A DNA stretch of 64,000 bases from Mercenaria mercenaria (lineage: Eukaryota > Mollusca > Bivalvia > Venerida > Veneridae). Position 1 is the stretch's first letter, and each line of letters starts with the position of its first letter. The notes below the pieces were generated by a model, which had not been told where the DNA came from, did not search any database, and worked only from the letters and a program-made list of their open reading frames with translations. A program made the position numbers and the translations under genes. Of this stretch, positions 45,835 through 60,600 are shown in pieces. Location of the stretch: contig NC_069373.1 in NCBI RefSeq assembly GCF_021730395.1, positions 48,202,501 through 48,266,500 on the forward strand, in the 5' to 3' direction.

Positions 45835-46860
45835 TATATTCAAAATGAAATCAAGAATACATACTTGTTACAAAATAGATGATTTAATCAGTACTTAAGG
45901 TACTACCCATCAAAGTGTAGAAATGGCCGGGTTTAGGCATACAAACAAGGTAAGCATTTTCATAGAAAATCAAATACCTTTATTTCACTTTTACAACATG
46001 CATGCATATAGTTATATCAACAAAATTAATTATCAAAAGATTTTGTCAAGGTAGTTCTGCACGTTTGGTAAATTGGAAATAATGGCATAAAGTCATTTAC
46101 CCGGATAACTTAAAATAACACCTGGACTCGTCATGCGGATTTGAAAATAATTTTATGAAATTAATAGCGATCTATAGCGACGTAACTATCTTTTTAAAGA
46201 CAAAAAATGATATTGAAACGTTTGATAGACTAAATATATTATTCCAAATTATGTCAATTATTTCTTGAAATCAGCTTGAAGTGTGCGGATCTCTCTTTTA
46301 ATCATAGGCAAATATTTCAAATCAAGCACACGAACGTACACATTTCATTTAATCATTTATAATCATATGGGTTTTTTTACGACTGCGAGAAGTGTCATTT
46401 AAATCTACATTGTACAAAACTTTACATTCGCGAAAATGTTATCAAAATTGTGATTTTCTCAAAGGCTTCCATAATGAAAACTTGTGTGAGGTTTATTTAT
46501 TTTCGCATCAGTCTAGCAAATAAAAAAAATCAAGTACACGACCCTATGGTATTTTATTTGTCGAATTTTCTAAGTATATTCTAAAATTTTGAAAAAAAAA
46601 AAAAACAACATCAGAACTTAATCAAATTTTACATTGTAAAAAAAGATAGATGCAACCGTGCAGAACTACCTTATATGAGGATAAAGTTTTTTCCCTTGCT
46701 TCAGCAGCAATTAAAAATTAATGATAAAAATTCTAATACAAAAAGCATTTTGTATTTCTCTTCCTAATGTACATCAAATAGGAAACACCGTTTTTTAATA
46801 TATCAAAGTGCATGCTATCACCGTATATTCATATATATATTTTGACTAGAACGTCTTGAT
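45835..46860 (+). repeat. Direct repeat, copy B
   Basis: It matches 37598-38534 at roughly 85-90% by eye, with an extra ~80 bp near 45890-45965. It is non-coding. Confidence 0.8.
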
Positions 46861-47439
46861 AAACTGCTATTTATTATAACAATATTCAATACACAAATAT
46901 ATACATTATTATTTTACATTAATACATAAATTTGTTGAAACAGCTAACAGGATAAAAACCAAAGAATCTTTAAATACATAAACAAATACTAAATACGATT
47001 GCTGATAAACTGGCATACCTTCAGATTTATGCTAAACTTTTCAAAATTAGGAACTTTTTGCCAGTTGTTTGTTTTTTAATCTTTAGAAATGTGATTTAAA
47101 AATGGTGTGGGCAGTATTTACTGGAAACAAGACTAATGTAGTGTGTGAAATAATGCAGAAGACTATATTTACTGCGTGAGTCACGCACTCAAAATATATA
47201 ATGGACTTAACTTATCATGATTTGAGGAGACATCTCTAAAGCTGACCCAAAAGTCTGCTACATGGAACTTATATATCCTGTACTATTAAATAACCATCAA
47301 GACCAATTTTGTGTCTCTAAACCTCAAAATTTAAAAATCTTGAAGATCTTTTCTAATTGTTGAAACCACAGAAAACGTGATCGCCGACATCTTGTTTCAG
47401 TCATTTTATTGCTTTGATAAAACGGTGTCCAATAGCAAC

Positions 47440-47580
47440 GGTTTTCAAGGCGTCTCACAAAGCTGAACGATGCCGTTATATCAAAACTGAACGATGCCGT
47501 CACGTGTCACCTGCATCGTCACTTCCGAGTAAGATGGCGGCGCATCCACTACTGCTTGGTTACCCGGAAGCTTGATTTCT
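47440..47580. promoter_or_regulatory. CpG-rich promoter-like segment with YY1-, ETS- and E-box-like motifs
   Basis: In otherwise CpG-poor DNA, about twelve CpGs fall in 140 bp. The motifs are CACGTG (47497), CACTTCCG and AAGATGGCGGC (47531), the last being the classic YY1-type promoter motif. ACTGAACGATGCCGT-type sequence occurs twice. An ATG at 47534 opens only a 13-codon frame. No downstream exon was identified, so the gene it would serve is unknown. Confidence 0.3.
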
Positions 47581-48099
47581 GGTCTAAACATGGACTTGCA
47601 TCGCTGCAATAAGCAAATAAACGTTTCTTTAATGTTACAAAAATAACTTTATTTTTTATGTTGTTAATGCTCTATTTCAGTTTTTTTGCACGAAAGAATT
47701 TTCAAAACAAAACCATTGGCTACATGAGAAAATCGTGTAGTTCTATTTTAAGAATTTCTGTAAAGGGAAGCAATGTTCTGACAAAATGACAATAAATGGT
47801 ATATTATCTTCATTTTTTCATACAAATTCTATACTTTATTTGGCCCGTATTCACCAAGATTTAAAGTAAAGAGGTCCAAATATTCAGTTTGTCATACCTT
47901 TGTTGATAGTATAATTATACTAATGCATTTACTTAGCTATCTGTATCTACAGAACAAACATTCATGCAAAGTTTCATAACTTTAACTAATTCATGTAACA
48001 ATGAAAGAGCAAAATAATATTTTAACATTCTGAAATCTACGTTTCAGATTTGTAAAGTTGATGAATATCAGCACAAAAATGATATTTATTGACAGGTGA

Positions 48100-48310
48100 C
48101 CTTTCTCTGCAGGTCAACACACGATTGAATCTGCCTTTGCGACCAGTATAGATCATGATCAGCCTGCACATCCGTGCAGTCTGATCAAGATCTGCACTGT
48201 TCGCCATTCAGTAAGTATCTTTTTGGTAAGCAACCCTTTTAATAGTTACTGGTACTGTCCAAATTGAAAGATGGACAGGTCCATTTGAGAAATTTAACAG
48301 GGTAAGGGTT
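48100..48310. repeat. Dispersed palindromic repeat
   Basis: GATCATGATCAGCCTGCACA pairs with TGCAGTCTGATCAAGATC around a small loop. It is the reverse complement of 59025-59215, and a fragment recurs at 61190-61255. Confidence 0.6.
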
Positions 48311-48407
48311 AGCGGATGTTTGGCGGCATTTTCAACCTTGGTCATACTGTAATCTTTGTTGTTTCTAACAGTAAGACAGCGATTCTATATGATTGAAAAA
48401 TACGAAC

Positions 48408-48575
48408 CTCTAAAACTGTTCCAGGGGTCACAAAGAAAAGATAGATCATATATGTAGGTATGAGCCCCACAGATGACAGCGCCATCATGGCACCGATGCC
48501 ATGAGCCCAGGTTGGGTACTCATATGTCAAATATTTCACAGGTTCGAACTGCACGATGTAGAATAGGAAAACGCC
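48408..48575 (-). CDS. SLC6A1-like: SLC6 exon: TM12
   Basis: 168 bases follow CTTTTCAG. They encode [11 protein letters not shown] to T-P-G-T-V-L-E. The following GTTCGT is a weak donor; reading through gives a short tail ending at 48342. Confidence 0.8.
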
Positions 48576-51500
48576 CTGAAAAGATATACAAGTAATCTAA
48601 CAATATAAAACTGATAAAAAAAGGTTGCTCATATATAGTGAGGCTACCGACTAGATAATCATGTAAAACATTTCTTATTCCTGAGCTTTCTTATGGAGAA
48701 GAGGGACATAAGCTAGATTTTCACCTAGAGATTTGGACCGAAATTCGGCGTAGAAATGAAAGCCCTAGCCGATTCCGAAACAACAACAACAAAACGGGGT
48801 TGGTTCAGTTTCAGTTTGGTGTATATGCGAAATGGCCTGAAATCAAACGGAGTCTGTTATTTGAATGATAAGCTGCGTTCTATATTTCCAAAAGGATATT
48901 GCTAGATTTTATTAAACACTAGATAAAACACTGAACCTTTCTTTTCTGCATTATATTATTAAGTAGAACCATTCTGGGCGAAATAAAATTACAAAAGATA
49001 AATATTTCGTAGGTAATGAACAAAAAGTATACAGAAATATTAGAAATAAAACTGATTAAATGTATTTATATTACCATACATATAGATGGAGTAGCTATAA
49101 CCCAGGCGAACTTCCAGAAAGGACTAGGGTAAAATCCAAACATTGAGTGTAGATTCTTGTAGAATCGATTGATGCCTAAATGAAATCAAATAGAAAATGA
49201 TAAATTCTTCAGACATAAAACTGTACATTTATCATATGATAATAGTATACATTGGAATTCATTTGACGTTAAGAACCACAAATGTATATTTCTTAAACAT
49301 GTGATATGTTTTATTTTTGATCACTATATGTTGATATTTACTTTTTATTAGAATGCATTCATGCTAAGATGTAAACCTCAAGTGTGAAACTAAAATCTTT
49401 TTGGGCTACTGAACGTATTTACTAGCTTCGGAAAGTAAATTGTTAAAATGAAAATCATTAATACAGATATAGTTAATGATTCACGTATCTTTTTTTTTTT
49501 CTTCTTTTTTTTTACAATTATGTCTCATTCATTACAAACTGAAAAGATTGTGTTAAGCATAGCTTATTTGAAAGTATGTTCTTTTTCAGCGCCGAAGGCT
49601 ATACATCAGATTATAGAGGCATATCACAGATTCTTTGGTAGGGTCACTTTGGGCAAGAAAGTCCACTATTTCTAGGGGTAACCCGGACCCAATTTTTAAC
49701 AAGGCATGTTATATACTGAAATGTTCGTAAAAAGTTGTAGATTCTGAAAGTAGCGGCATAAATTGGCATAAATGGTGGCGAGCTGAGAAATCTAAGGTGG
49801 CGTCCAAGACATCCGACATAAAATAAAAAAGGTGCTTTTTGTAAAAAATAAGGTTTTCTTCATTAACTTTTGATGAAATAAACTGCTGGCATGCATTGTT
49901 TTGTAGAATTATTGAAACACAGCTTTCATGAATTGTAAAACATTTTAAACTGTTACAATTAAAGGTAAAAAATATGTCAAACGGTCAAATTCCTGCTAAA
50001 ATAAAAATGTTACCCATTCATTATCACTAATTTGTAGTTTTGAAAATTAGAACTTATAAATCCTTTTGAAAGAATTCAATTTTATTTACACAATGTATTT
50101 TATTTTGTTGGATTTAACGTCGCACCGACACATGATAGGTCCTATGGCGACTTTCCAGCTTTAATAGTGAAGGAAGACCCCAGGTGCCCCTCCGTGCATT
50201 ATTTCATCACGAGCCGGAACCTGGGTAGAACCACCGACCTTCCGTAAGCCAGCTGGATGGCTTCCTCACATGAAGAATTCAACGCCCCGAGTGAGGCTCG
50301 AACCCACATCGACGAGGGGCAAGTGATTTGAAGTCAGCGACCTTAACCACTCGGCCACGGAGGCCCCTGAAAGAATTCAAAGAATGGCACAAAAAGATTA
50401 TCTGATACAAAGAATGACAATTATTGATGCTTTACAGTGAAACTGTTGTGAAAGGTATTCATGTGACTTTATATGTGCATTACAAGCAGGTAAACAGAAA
50501 AGTACTTGAAGAAACTGATAAATATGGATACATGTGTCTAATTTTCTTCCTCAAGTTATGTGTAGTGTTCACATTACCGTGAGTACTGCTCACTGAGTAG
50601 TTATCACGTTAATGTGAGTATTGCTCACTGAGTAGTGTTCACATTACCATGAGTACTGCTCACCGAGAATAAATTAAAGGACATGTATTTGCATAAATAC
50701 TTTGAAATCTGAAAATTGTCCTGAAATCATATGCTAAACTTATACTTTTATCTGTCCGATATTTGAGTTGTACGATTATTTTACCTCTTGACCTTTAATC
50801 TTCATAATGATTTTATTCAATTTATGTTAAAATGATACGCATAAAATCTGACACATCGTAGTAAAACATTAAACAGAAAAATAATTAAAATTTATATGAA
50901 AATGTAGACATGATTGTGTGTTTAAACATTGTAGTCATCATTACTTTTGTGGCGGCCATCTTGGACGCCATCTTGGATTTCTCAGATCGCCACCATTTAT
51001 GCAAACTTCACACCTTAACGAACATTTTGGTATATAACTTGCCTTGTTAAAAATTTGGTCTGGGTTCAACTTTTTGAACGGCCTAATTGTCGCCCTACCA
51101 TTGGTTTCACATCGTTTTGAATATTCAAATTAAACACGTGTAGTGATATTTCTTCATTAGACGTTATTGCAACACATGGATTATTAGGCTTCATGTTAAT
51201 TTTTTTTGTTCTGTTTAGTTAGTCAAACCGATAAAAAAAGTGGTCATCTTTGTTATAGAGGAATACTGGTATTTATTTCGGACAGGTATCTGGGTAGAAC
51301 TACCGGCCTTTCCCAAATCATTTGTGCAAACATCTTCACATGAAAAAAGTCTACGCTCCATTGAGAGGGATTTTGAATCCACAAAAGGCACGAGCATCTA
51401 ACCTGCCAAGGAGGCCGCTCATATTGAAGTAGTGTCTAGTGTATCAGAGAAACAGGAATAATATTAAGTAGAAACTGTTTCAAAAAAGATCATCAAGACT

Positions 51501-54500
51501 GTATACGGTTTAAACACTCATGATAACCCATTGGTGATATATTCAACATTTATCATAGACCACTGGTGGTACAGAAGTCAAATAATTGTAACATATACAT
51601 CTCAATTAACAATGAATATTCATGTAACAGATATACTAAAATGCACTGACAAAAGGTTAACTTATTTCTTTGTCGTCATCAAAGAAAAACATTGCTCACC
51701 ATATCCCCATGAGACGGCGATGCATTCAAAAAATATAAGCAGCAGCAGACAGAGACCACTGGCGGCATAGAAGTCAAATAGCTGATAAATGTACATGCCT
51801 CCCTGTAAAAAATATTAGTAGGTTATTGAGCATTGTTCTATACAATACGGGGATATACTAGGACGAGTAGTCGTTCAAAAATAACGGGCCGATATGCGTG
51901 TCCTGTATGTTGTTTTTTTTTCAGTTGGGCACGACATGTATAGGCCTACATTTGTAAAAACAACAGTGCGACAAGCGTTTATTGACGTCGGACAACGGCT
52001 TACTGTACCGTCCACTGTGGGCGAAACCCTTTTGTTAGATCGTCAAAAAGAACATCCGCCTCGTTCGGGTGTCGAACTCGCGGCTTCTTCTGTGCTCTAC
52101 GGACGAGCTAGAAAACTATTTTGATCAAAGAATAATTAATATTCATTGACGTCAACTTTCAATTTCTTATACTTTATACAAGTTTTTGATACAAAACCCA
52201 GAACTAAATAACATATGTATTCACGATGTCTCCGGAGGACTGATGGAAATACATACCTCTGTGACACACGACAAGCCGACTAGATACGACATAAAGCAGA
52301 TTATACCAATGAATATTTCACGATGTCTCCCGAGGACTGACGGAAATTCATCAATCAAAGCTGTAAAGAACCCCTCCATCGTCACAAACTGAAAAAAAAA
52401 ACACACACACATACATTTGTAAATACATGCGCACAGGATTTTATTATATAAGATGTTTATTTTCTGTCATTCCCTAGTATATCTAGCAGAAACAAGACCA
52501 ACAGCCAGCATTGTAGCATCATCATTTACAAAAAAAATGAAAATAAGAGAAATTTCACTGACGAATGTACTGAGAAAGCTTTAATTTTACGTTCTACTTA
52601 ATTGTTCCCCTTTGTTCTAGTAAAAAGTTAATAAGAAACTACCTGTTATTCGATTTTGATTACGTGATTTTGTATGACTACTAGTAAGGTCACAATCATT
52701 ATTATTACATATTTATATAGCTATGTTTTCATGTGTACATACATATACAAAGCCTACACGTGCTTTTCAGAATACAAACGATTACGAATTAAAAAAAAAA
52801 GAAAGAAAAAAAAGACGACAACATAACTGCTTTTTAAATTGTCAACTAATAAATATGAACACACGAGAACCCAAACAAGACAAACAGATGTAAATATAAA
52901 ACATTAAAAGATTTATTGGATAAATTACTGTTTTACAATTTAATAAGTGATTCTTCGGTCCATTTGCGAAGTGTTGTATCTAGCAGAGTATTAAAAGCAA
53001 CCATGGTAACGGCTTCCTTAAATTTGACGGGATGAGAGTTCCAAAGCATTGGAGCATTGTACGAAACGCCCAGATTGCCACACATGGCAGTCCTAGTCTT
53101 TTTCACAACTAAAGACATACCGTGATGTTGTCTTAGGTTATTAATTGTCTATATCACAGTCTTCTACCTTATCATTTCTTTAGGCTGGGAAAATGATCAT
53201 GTGCTATCATGTAGAACCTTATAGGTGTGTGTCAGAATTTTATAGTGAGTACTCTATATTTTACGGGTACTAAATACAGCTCGATCAGTACGAATTGTCT
53301 GGACGTCCTAGCTGCTGTTTTCTGTACATGTTGCAATTTGTCCAGCGTGGTGTTTGGGATACCACTCAACAAGGCGTTACAGTAGTCTAATCGTGAAGTA
53401 ACCAGGTAATTGACAAGGGCGTTAATGGTGATAGCACGAAGGCTGCTTCAGAATATGGTGAAGAGATTTGATGGTGCCATTCTGTACCTTCATCAAAGCC
53501 GACTTAGTTGAATGAAACTTCAGGTGTCTTAGACTGACTAATTGATTAATTCATGAATTAATGAAACTTGCTACACTGGACAGGCTACTTTAAAGCAATC
53601 CACATTGGAAACGAACAGCTACGATGTTTTCCCGTTTAATATGGGAGACTTTTGTCTAATTCAGGAACAATCATACACATTTAACTAGTGCTATCTATTA
53701 AGGGGACTGAGATAATACGTAAGATCTTTACAGAGTGACCTACCTGACTGTCCAGTCCAAGCATAAGTAACATCAGAAAGAACAACACTGACCACAGTGG
53801 TGATATCGGCAACTGGACCATGGCGCTCGGATAAGCCAAGAAGGTTAATCCTGGACCTGACGAAATATATATCAGCTGTAAAGCGTACAAAGTTTCTTAT
53901 CAAATTTTAGAACTAATTTCCTTCGTAAATGAATGTTTATATATATGCGACATTTAACAAATTTGTCTAGTGTTTTAGTCTAATACAAAACCATGATGCG
54001 TGTAGATTTTCACCATGTTCAACCGGTAACGCGGATTTGCGGTAGTGAACAAGAAAGTGAGGTAAATGTTACGCCAATTTACGGTCAATTACGTACAAAA
54101 TTTGTAATAAGGAGTGAATTCATTGATATGAAACAAAAACGTATGTGCATAAGGGGGCGAAGAGATGACACCACCACATAGAAAAGACCGCAGAGACCAA
54201 ATATTCGTGCACGCGGATTATTTTAGATACAGAATTTCATTCTGAAGTTTAAAAGTATTCGTACCCGATTGGAAACTACATACGGAAATGCCCGTACATC
54301 GCCGTTACAATTATGACACATTTGGCGTCAAAACCGCACATTTACGCCACCGGTAGAACACGGTGTTATTTTCTCAGCTGTGCTGCGCAATCATCAACAC
54401 ACGTTTTATGATCTTTTGAAGAAAAAAAACAAACCTGATGCCGCTACTTCACTGACCGGAAGTTGTTGTTCACGTGCCATGAAACCAATTACGGAGAAAA

Positions 54501-54660
54501 TTACAAATCCCGCAAAAATACTTGTGCAACTATTCAGAAGTGAGATACATAGTGCGTCCCTGAAATATCCGATAAATTATTTCAATGTACAAAATAACAC
54601 AGTGAAACCTATATACCTAAACAGCATCTGTGAAGAGCTAAAGAACCACCCCATCCCCGA

Positions 54661-54692
<32 letters not shown>

Positions 54693-57600
54693 TACAAAAG
54701 TGTAGATTCTGTTTCAAACTAGGTAATGTTCGTAATATAATAATCAGTCTAGATCAAAGACCTCTGAACAAAAAGAATCAGTTTCCAAATTGTGTTGCTT
54801 ACAGAGGTCGCACTGTATTCTACTTGTGGTTTACTGATTAAAACGTAGACTGTTGATTTCTTACGGAATCCTATTAGGGTCATTGTAGCGTTGCGTTGCC
54901 GTCCGCGAAGTGCGAGGGTACGACAAGACACTACGGTGACAATAGAAGGATTTTGTTGTTTCTACACTCCTAATTGTTCTTTTGTGGTGTTTCAAAAGTC
55001 CGTTTCGTACTTATGTTTTATGGAGAACTTCTAGCTTCAGAGGTGGAAGAAGACCCAAAATGCTCCATCCAGACACCATTTCAGGCACGGTCAGTTACCT
55101 GGGTATACAACCAGCGACCTTCAGCAAGCCAGGTGAATGAACATCAATTACCAAAATGTCAGTGTCAATATTGTCAATAGTTTTCATATAATATTATTTG
55201 TTTTGTAACAAATACTTGTTATTAGCGTGTAGATAAGGCTAAGGCGCATAATAATTATTCTGTATCTTATACTAATGTGTATACAAATGAAATACACGTC
55301 TCCATCTAAATATTTTTCCCAGTAATAAAGAAAGGAACCCAGAAGCTACTGACTTGTATACGTTATTATGGTACTTGTTGTAGCTCCCCAAAGCAATCAG
55401 TGACCCTAGCCCAAGTCCATACGAGAAGAAAACCTGAGTGACAGCGTCAATCCACACCTAAAATACAAAAAATCAACTTTATATGGAATAGATATTTAGA
55501 TTTTAGGGACTGTTTAGCTTTGTTATATGAACAGTTATTGGTAATTCCATGTTTGTAATAACGAGAGATAAAAAATCGTTTAAAAATCTTCACTGTGTGC
55601 TTTGGTAATGTTGTTGATTTCTGGGCCCTGTTTATGGATATTTACTTTGAAAACATGTTTACCGTTTCCAAGAACAACAGAATGGTAATTAAAAATGTAC
55701 CGGAATCGTAAAGTCATCACATATGTAAACAATACATTTAGTCAGAAGTAGAATAAGTTAAAATACAACTTACACTAATTTTTTATTTTCTCAAAAATCA
55801 AGTAAGAGATAGAATCAGTTAAAAATCTTACACCTGATCTTTTTTATCTTCTCAAAATCGAGTAAGATGAATAATCTGTTAAACAAAGCTTAGGCCCTGC
55901 TTTTTAGTCAAGCTAGATGTAGAATCTGATAAAATAAAACTTACACTAGAGGTTTTCGTTTGCTCAAAATTTGGTAAGAAGTAAAAATAAAACTTAGGCC
56001 TACACTAGAAATTTTTATTTTCTCAAAATCGGGTAGAATCTGCTAAAATAAAATCTACATTCTACTGTTTTCTATATTTTCAAAATCAGGTAAGAGTAAA
56101 ATTCAATCATATAAAACGTACACTAGAAATTTTATTTTCTAAAAATCAGGTAAGAGGTGCAATTTCAAAAAAAATAAAACTTACACCATTTTTTTTTTTC
56201 AAAATCAAGTAGCGGTAGAATCAGTTAAAACAAAACTTACACTAGAATTTTTAATTTTCTCAAAATCAGGTAAGAGGTAGAATCTAATGCCGTTCATGGC
56301 TCCCGGCAGTGTGACACCACGAATCAGCAACACCGTCATCAAGACGTAAGGAAACAAGGCTGTCACATACACAACCTGAAAGTAACGTATTATTTTGCAT
56401 TTTAATAACAACTTTAAGATATACTGAGCAAAATGCCATTTTATCAAATACCTTCGCTTCATATTTATCCTGGTATTTTCATACTTTCCGCAAATTTATA
56501 AGTATAATTTCTGTTGTTGTTTTCTTTTTTTCATCAACAATGCCATCATTATTTGGGAATCAATCTGAAAACGATTCAGCACCATTTCATCCGCCATAAT
56601 AACGTTACTACCTGACGTCAACGTCAGATCGCGCAGACGTTCTGGTTATCTGGGGTCCTTATTACTTTTTTCTTTATTTACCTCTCATCATTGTACAACA
56701 AATATATAACATATTTATATTAATACTTGCAGTACATGTACACCGCCGTTCAATTTTGAATTATAGGAGACTTATTATCACAGATAATTTGTATACATAC
56801 ACATATCTTTTTCATCAACTCATAGTTATATAATGAAACTGAGGAACAGTCGCTAAATGAAGGTTAAAAGGTCTTAAAACCAACATAAGGTATTAAGAAT
56901 CTGAAAAGTAATACGGGCACTGCTGTTCAATTCAGGAAATCAGTGGTTTTAAAAACTCGCTATCACCCTGGATCATATCAAGGATGAACTAAGTAGGAAC
57001 TGCTTCTCAGAGTAGATAAAATATCTAAATCATACTACAGTGTGAATAAAACTGTTATATCAGACACTATTTATCAAAATGTGACGGAAAGCTTTGAAAT
57101 AAAGTCAGAAATACTGCTGGGTATACCTTGCCTGTCCATTTGATGCCCTTCCATATACAGAAATAACACATGATCCAGACGAGGAGCAAACACAACGACA
57201 GTTGCCAACGTATATTGCCCGGTTGATCTATACCACTGGAAATCTGCAGCACATATCGCCTATCATACACCAAACAAAAATAAGTTCACTTTGTGCATTG
57301 TCAAGGCGATCACTATAGCAACAAATATTCGCTGACAGAAAGCTCTGTATACTTCTAGAATTGCGTCAAAGTAATAGTCTAAAGAATATTTGCAATATAC
57401 AAAGGTTTAACATGCCACCTGACAGATGCATAAGAAATCCATTCCAAAGAGGAAAAATGGAAGACTGTTTCTGCGACATGCGATTATTAAAAAAGAAACA
57501 AAAAACGAATATGATTAAAGTGAACGCGTGTCCCTCATGCTCAATAAATGTGACATGTTTGGAACATACGTTTTAGTGGATTAAACTGATAGAAAAGCTG

Positions 57601-60600
57601 ACATAGACAAAATTCAACATTTTTTTATTAGTTTCTTACATAGTTCATTGCTGACGAGGAACAAGTTACACAATGCCCACATAATATACAGGGCAAAAAA
57701 ACCACTTCTCATTTTTATTTTACCAATAGAGATGACAAAAAAAAAAGAGAAGAAATCAACCAAATTTTCATACTCACTCCCAGAATTCCCTGACTGGTGA
57801 TGAATACTTGGTTCCGTCGTAAAACTGCTTGCAAACGAAGTCACTTACGTTGCCGTACATCAACGTAATATTGGCGTAGTCTGTCTTGTTAATCTGAAAT
57901 ATGTGATAACAATGATTGTGTTTCTGTCACAAAATTCAGACCGAAACAAATCTAAGCATGCAAAAGTAAATATTATCTAAAAAATTCAATATGATTTATG
58001 TATGCTGACTCTAGGTACTTTTGCACGGTAATCACGTCTTTAAATTCAAGCTATGATTTTTGCCGTCCCGTTAGGCCCTTCGTGTACTAATTACTTTGTC
58101 AACGGGTACACACAGTAAGATGATGTCATGATGGTGATGATACGACAGAAATAACGAAGGCATGATGACGAAGACACACACTAATTGTGTACCATCGGCG
58201 TCATGGCTGACAAAATGATGACGCAATCGTAGTAATATTCCAGGTCCAAATGGGTTATTATTTGGAATACTGAGTGTTTAAGAAATGTTAGTATACAGGA
58301 AAGCACGGGAAAAAACATGAAAATGTGTCACAAGTTCCATCAAGGACAACATTAGCGATGTTACCTCGAGTTTCAATCTTTCATAAAACTCACAAGACGT
58401 TTGATCAATAAACACAAGTTAATGTTATGCCCCAGCTTTAGAACATTTCATTTTCATTGTTAACTAACAAGCCTCTCCCTACTCTCTATCGTTTCTTCTT
58501 GATATTTTTCTTCATCTGTTTATATACAATATCAGTTATTTCAGTTATTATGTTGTCAGTAATGAATTGGTATTTTTGCATTTTCCCAGCCAATGTTTTC
58601 GTTAATATCTTTAATGGAAGAGCGTATATTAATAACTTGCTGTGCGACCCTTTTTGCATTTTTTCTCTCTTAGTCGGTTGTGTGTGTATATATTTATTGA
58701 AAGAAATAACAAATAAAATATTTTTAGATATTTTATAGCGACATGAGCAAATGTTTTACCTCAAAAGTGTAGCTCTCATTCGAACACTTGTATGGTATAT
58801 GGTCCCTGTCATAGGCGGACATACAATTATGTGTGTTCCACCAACTGTTACAATGTGACCATGGCAACACAGAGGTGAAGGACGAAAACAGGTAGAAAAT
58901 ACCCCATGCTAGGATAACGATGTAGAAAATGTTCAGCCAGGCCGCCATTACAGCTGCAGCGTATCCTACACCTGAAATAGGTAAATATTGGTGCTTACCC
59001 TGCTTAATTTCTATAATGAACTTGTCCATCTTTCAACTTGGACAGTACCATTAATTGTTAAATGGGATGCATACCAAAAAGATACTGACTGAATGGCGAA
59101 CAGTGCAGATCATGATCAGACTGCACGGATGTGCAGGCTGATCATGATCTACACTGGTCGCAAAGACAGATTCAATAGTGTCCAGTATGATAAGGGCTAA
59201 GGCGTTCAAATTACTTGCCACTCAAAGCTTTTGGTTCGGGTTTTTGTTACACCCATCAGTTTAGGTAATTTCCTTTGATAACGAAGAAAGATTAAACATA
59301 TGTATTTCTTATTTCTCTGGCTTTTATTTCAGTCACGGTGGGGCTTGGTAAAACCACTGTCCTCCTCCGCCAACCAACTGGACGGCTTCCTCACATTCGT
59401 ATGAAAGAACTTGTCTCTAAGCACAGAGTGCAGCTCGAACCCACTGCTGAAAAGGGGCAAGAGTCGGCGACCTTAACAACTTTACAAATATTAATTTTTC
59501 CTGTTTCTGTATCACAGCAGAGAAAGGTGGTTTCACGATTTGTTGTCTACATTTACTCCTGGAGCCATTTCTTTCTCGGGTATCCCATACTACTGTTAAA
59601 TATACAAACAGCTTTTGCTAGACAATAAGTGCAAAGTGTCTCTGTTGTAAAATCTGTTTAACACCATTCTCACAGGCCACTGCAATGGTTTACATCACAG
59701 TAAATATTTCTTGATGATTCTGTAGATAAGATAAGTTTCACGTCAATTTCATTTTGCGATTTGAAAGAAAACCGCAATATTGGCGTTGTTAGAGATCGTG
59801 CTTTGTAGGACCACATTCGTAACAGATCGCATTTGTAACAGGTGTTACGAATGCGATCGCATATGTAACAGGTGTTACAAATGAGATCGCATATGTAACA
59901 GAAATCAAGCACATTTGTAACAATTTTTGAGACAAATGTGATCGATGCCGATTTTTGATGTGACACCTGATCACATTTGTAACATGCCATTTTCAATCGG
60001 AAAAATGAACAAAAAAGTGCATTTTTACATCTGAAACACATTTGTAACATGTTTTAGCTCACTTGTACGAAGTGACAAAGTGAGCTATTGTGATCATCCT
60101 TTGTACGTCGTCCGTCGTCCGTTCACATTTTTCTTGTGAATACGATAGAGACAACATTTATTGACATTTAGATGACAATAATTACTCAGTCTGATTTTAG
60201 CCTTGTGAACGAGATAGAGACCACATTTTTTGTTTATTTTTACTAAACTTGCACACAACTATATCTATAAGATCTCGGTTCCTTTCAAAAACAACCGTAT
60301 TGCACCATCTTAGTTGGAGTTACGGCCCCTGAATCGGCAAAAAAATGCTGATTTTATCCTTGTCAACACAATGGAGATTGCATTTATTATTTGATTTTTT
60401 TATTAAACTTATAAAACTTCTTTTAAAAACAACCATATCGCGCCATTTGTCTCGGAGTAATGGCTGAAATGGCAAAATTTGCTTATTTTAGTCTTGTGAA
60501 CACAATAGAGACCATATTTATCATTTCATTTGACCAAACTTGTATAGAAGTTATATATATATATAACATCTCGGTTCCTTGCGAAAACCAGCTATATAGC

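Noticed and set aside
37598-46860. Direct repeats read as ends of an LTR element
   Set aside because: No capsid, polymerase or integrase sequence lies between them, no primer-binding site is seen, and the repeats lack typical terminal dinucleotides.
54380-54841. 153-codon plus-strand frame with a poly-Pro stretch
   Set aside because: It is the antisense shadow of the SLC6 TM7 exon plus the poly(C) tract.
58457-58738. Hydrophobic plus-strand frame
   Set aside because: It lies in an SLC6 intron, is AT-rich and has no family features.
59338-59628. Plus-strand frame starting M-G-L-G-K-T-T, resembling a nucleotide-binding loop
   Set aside because: It is a decayed SINE read from the wrong strand; the rest has no ATPase features.
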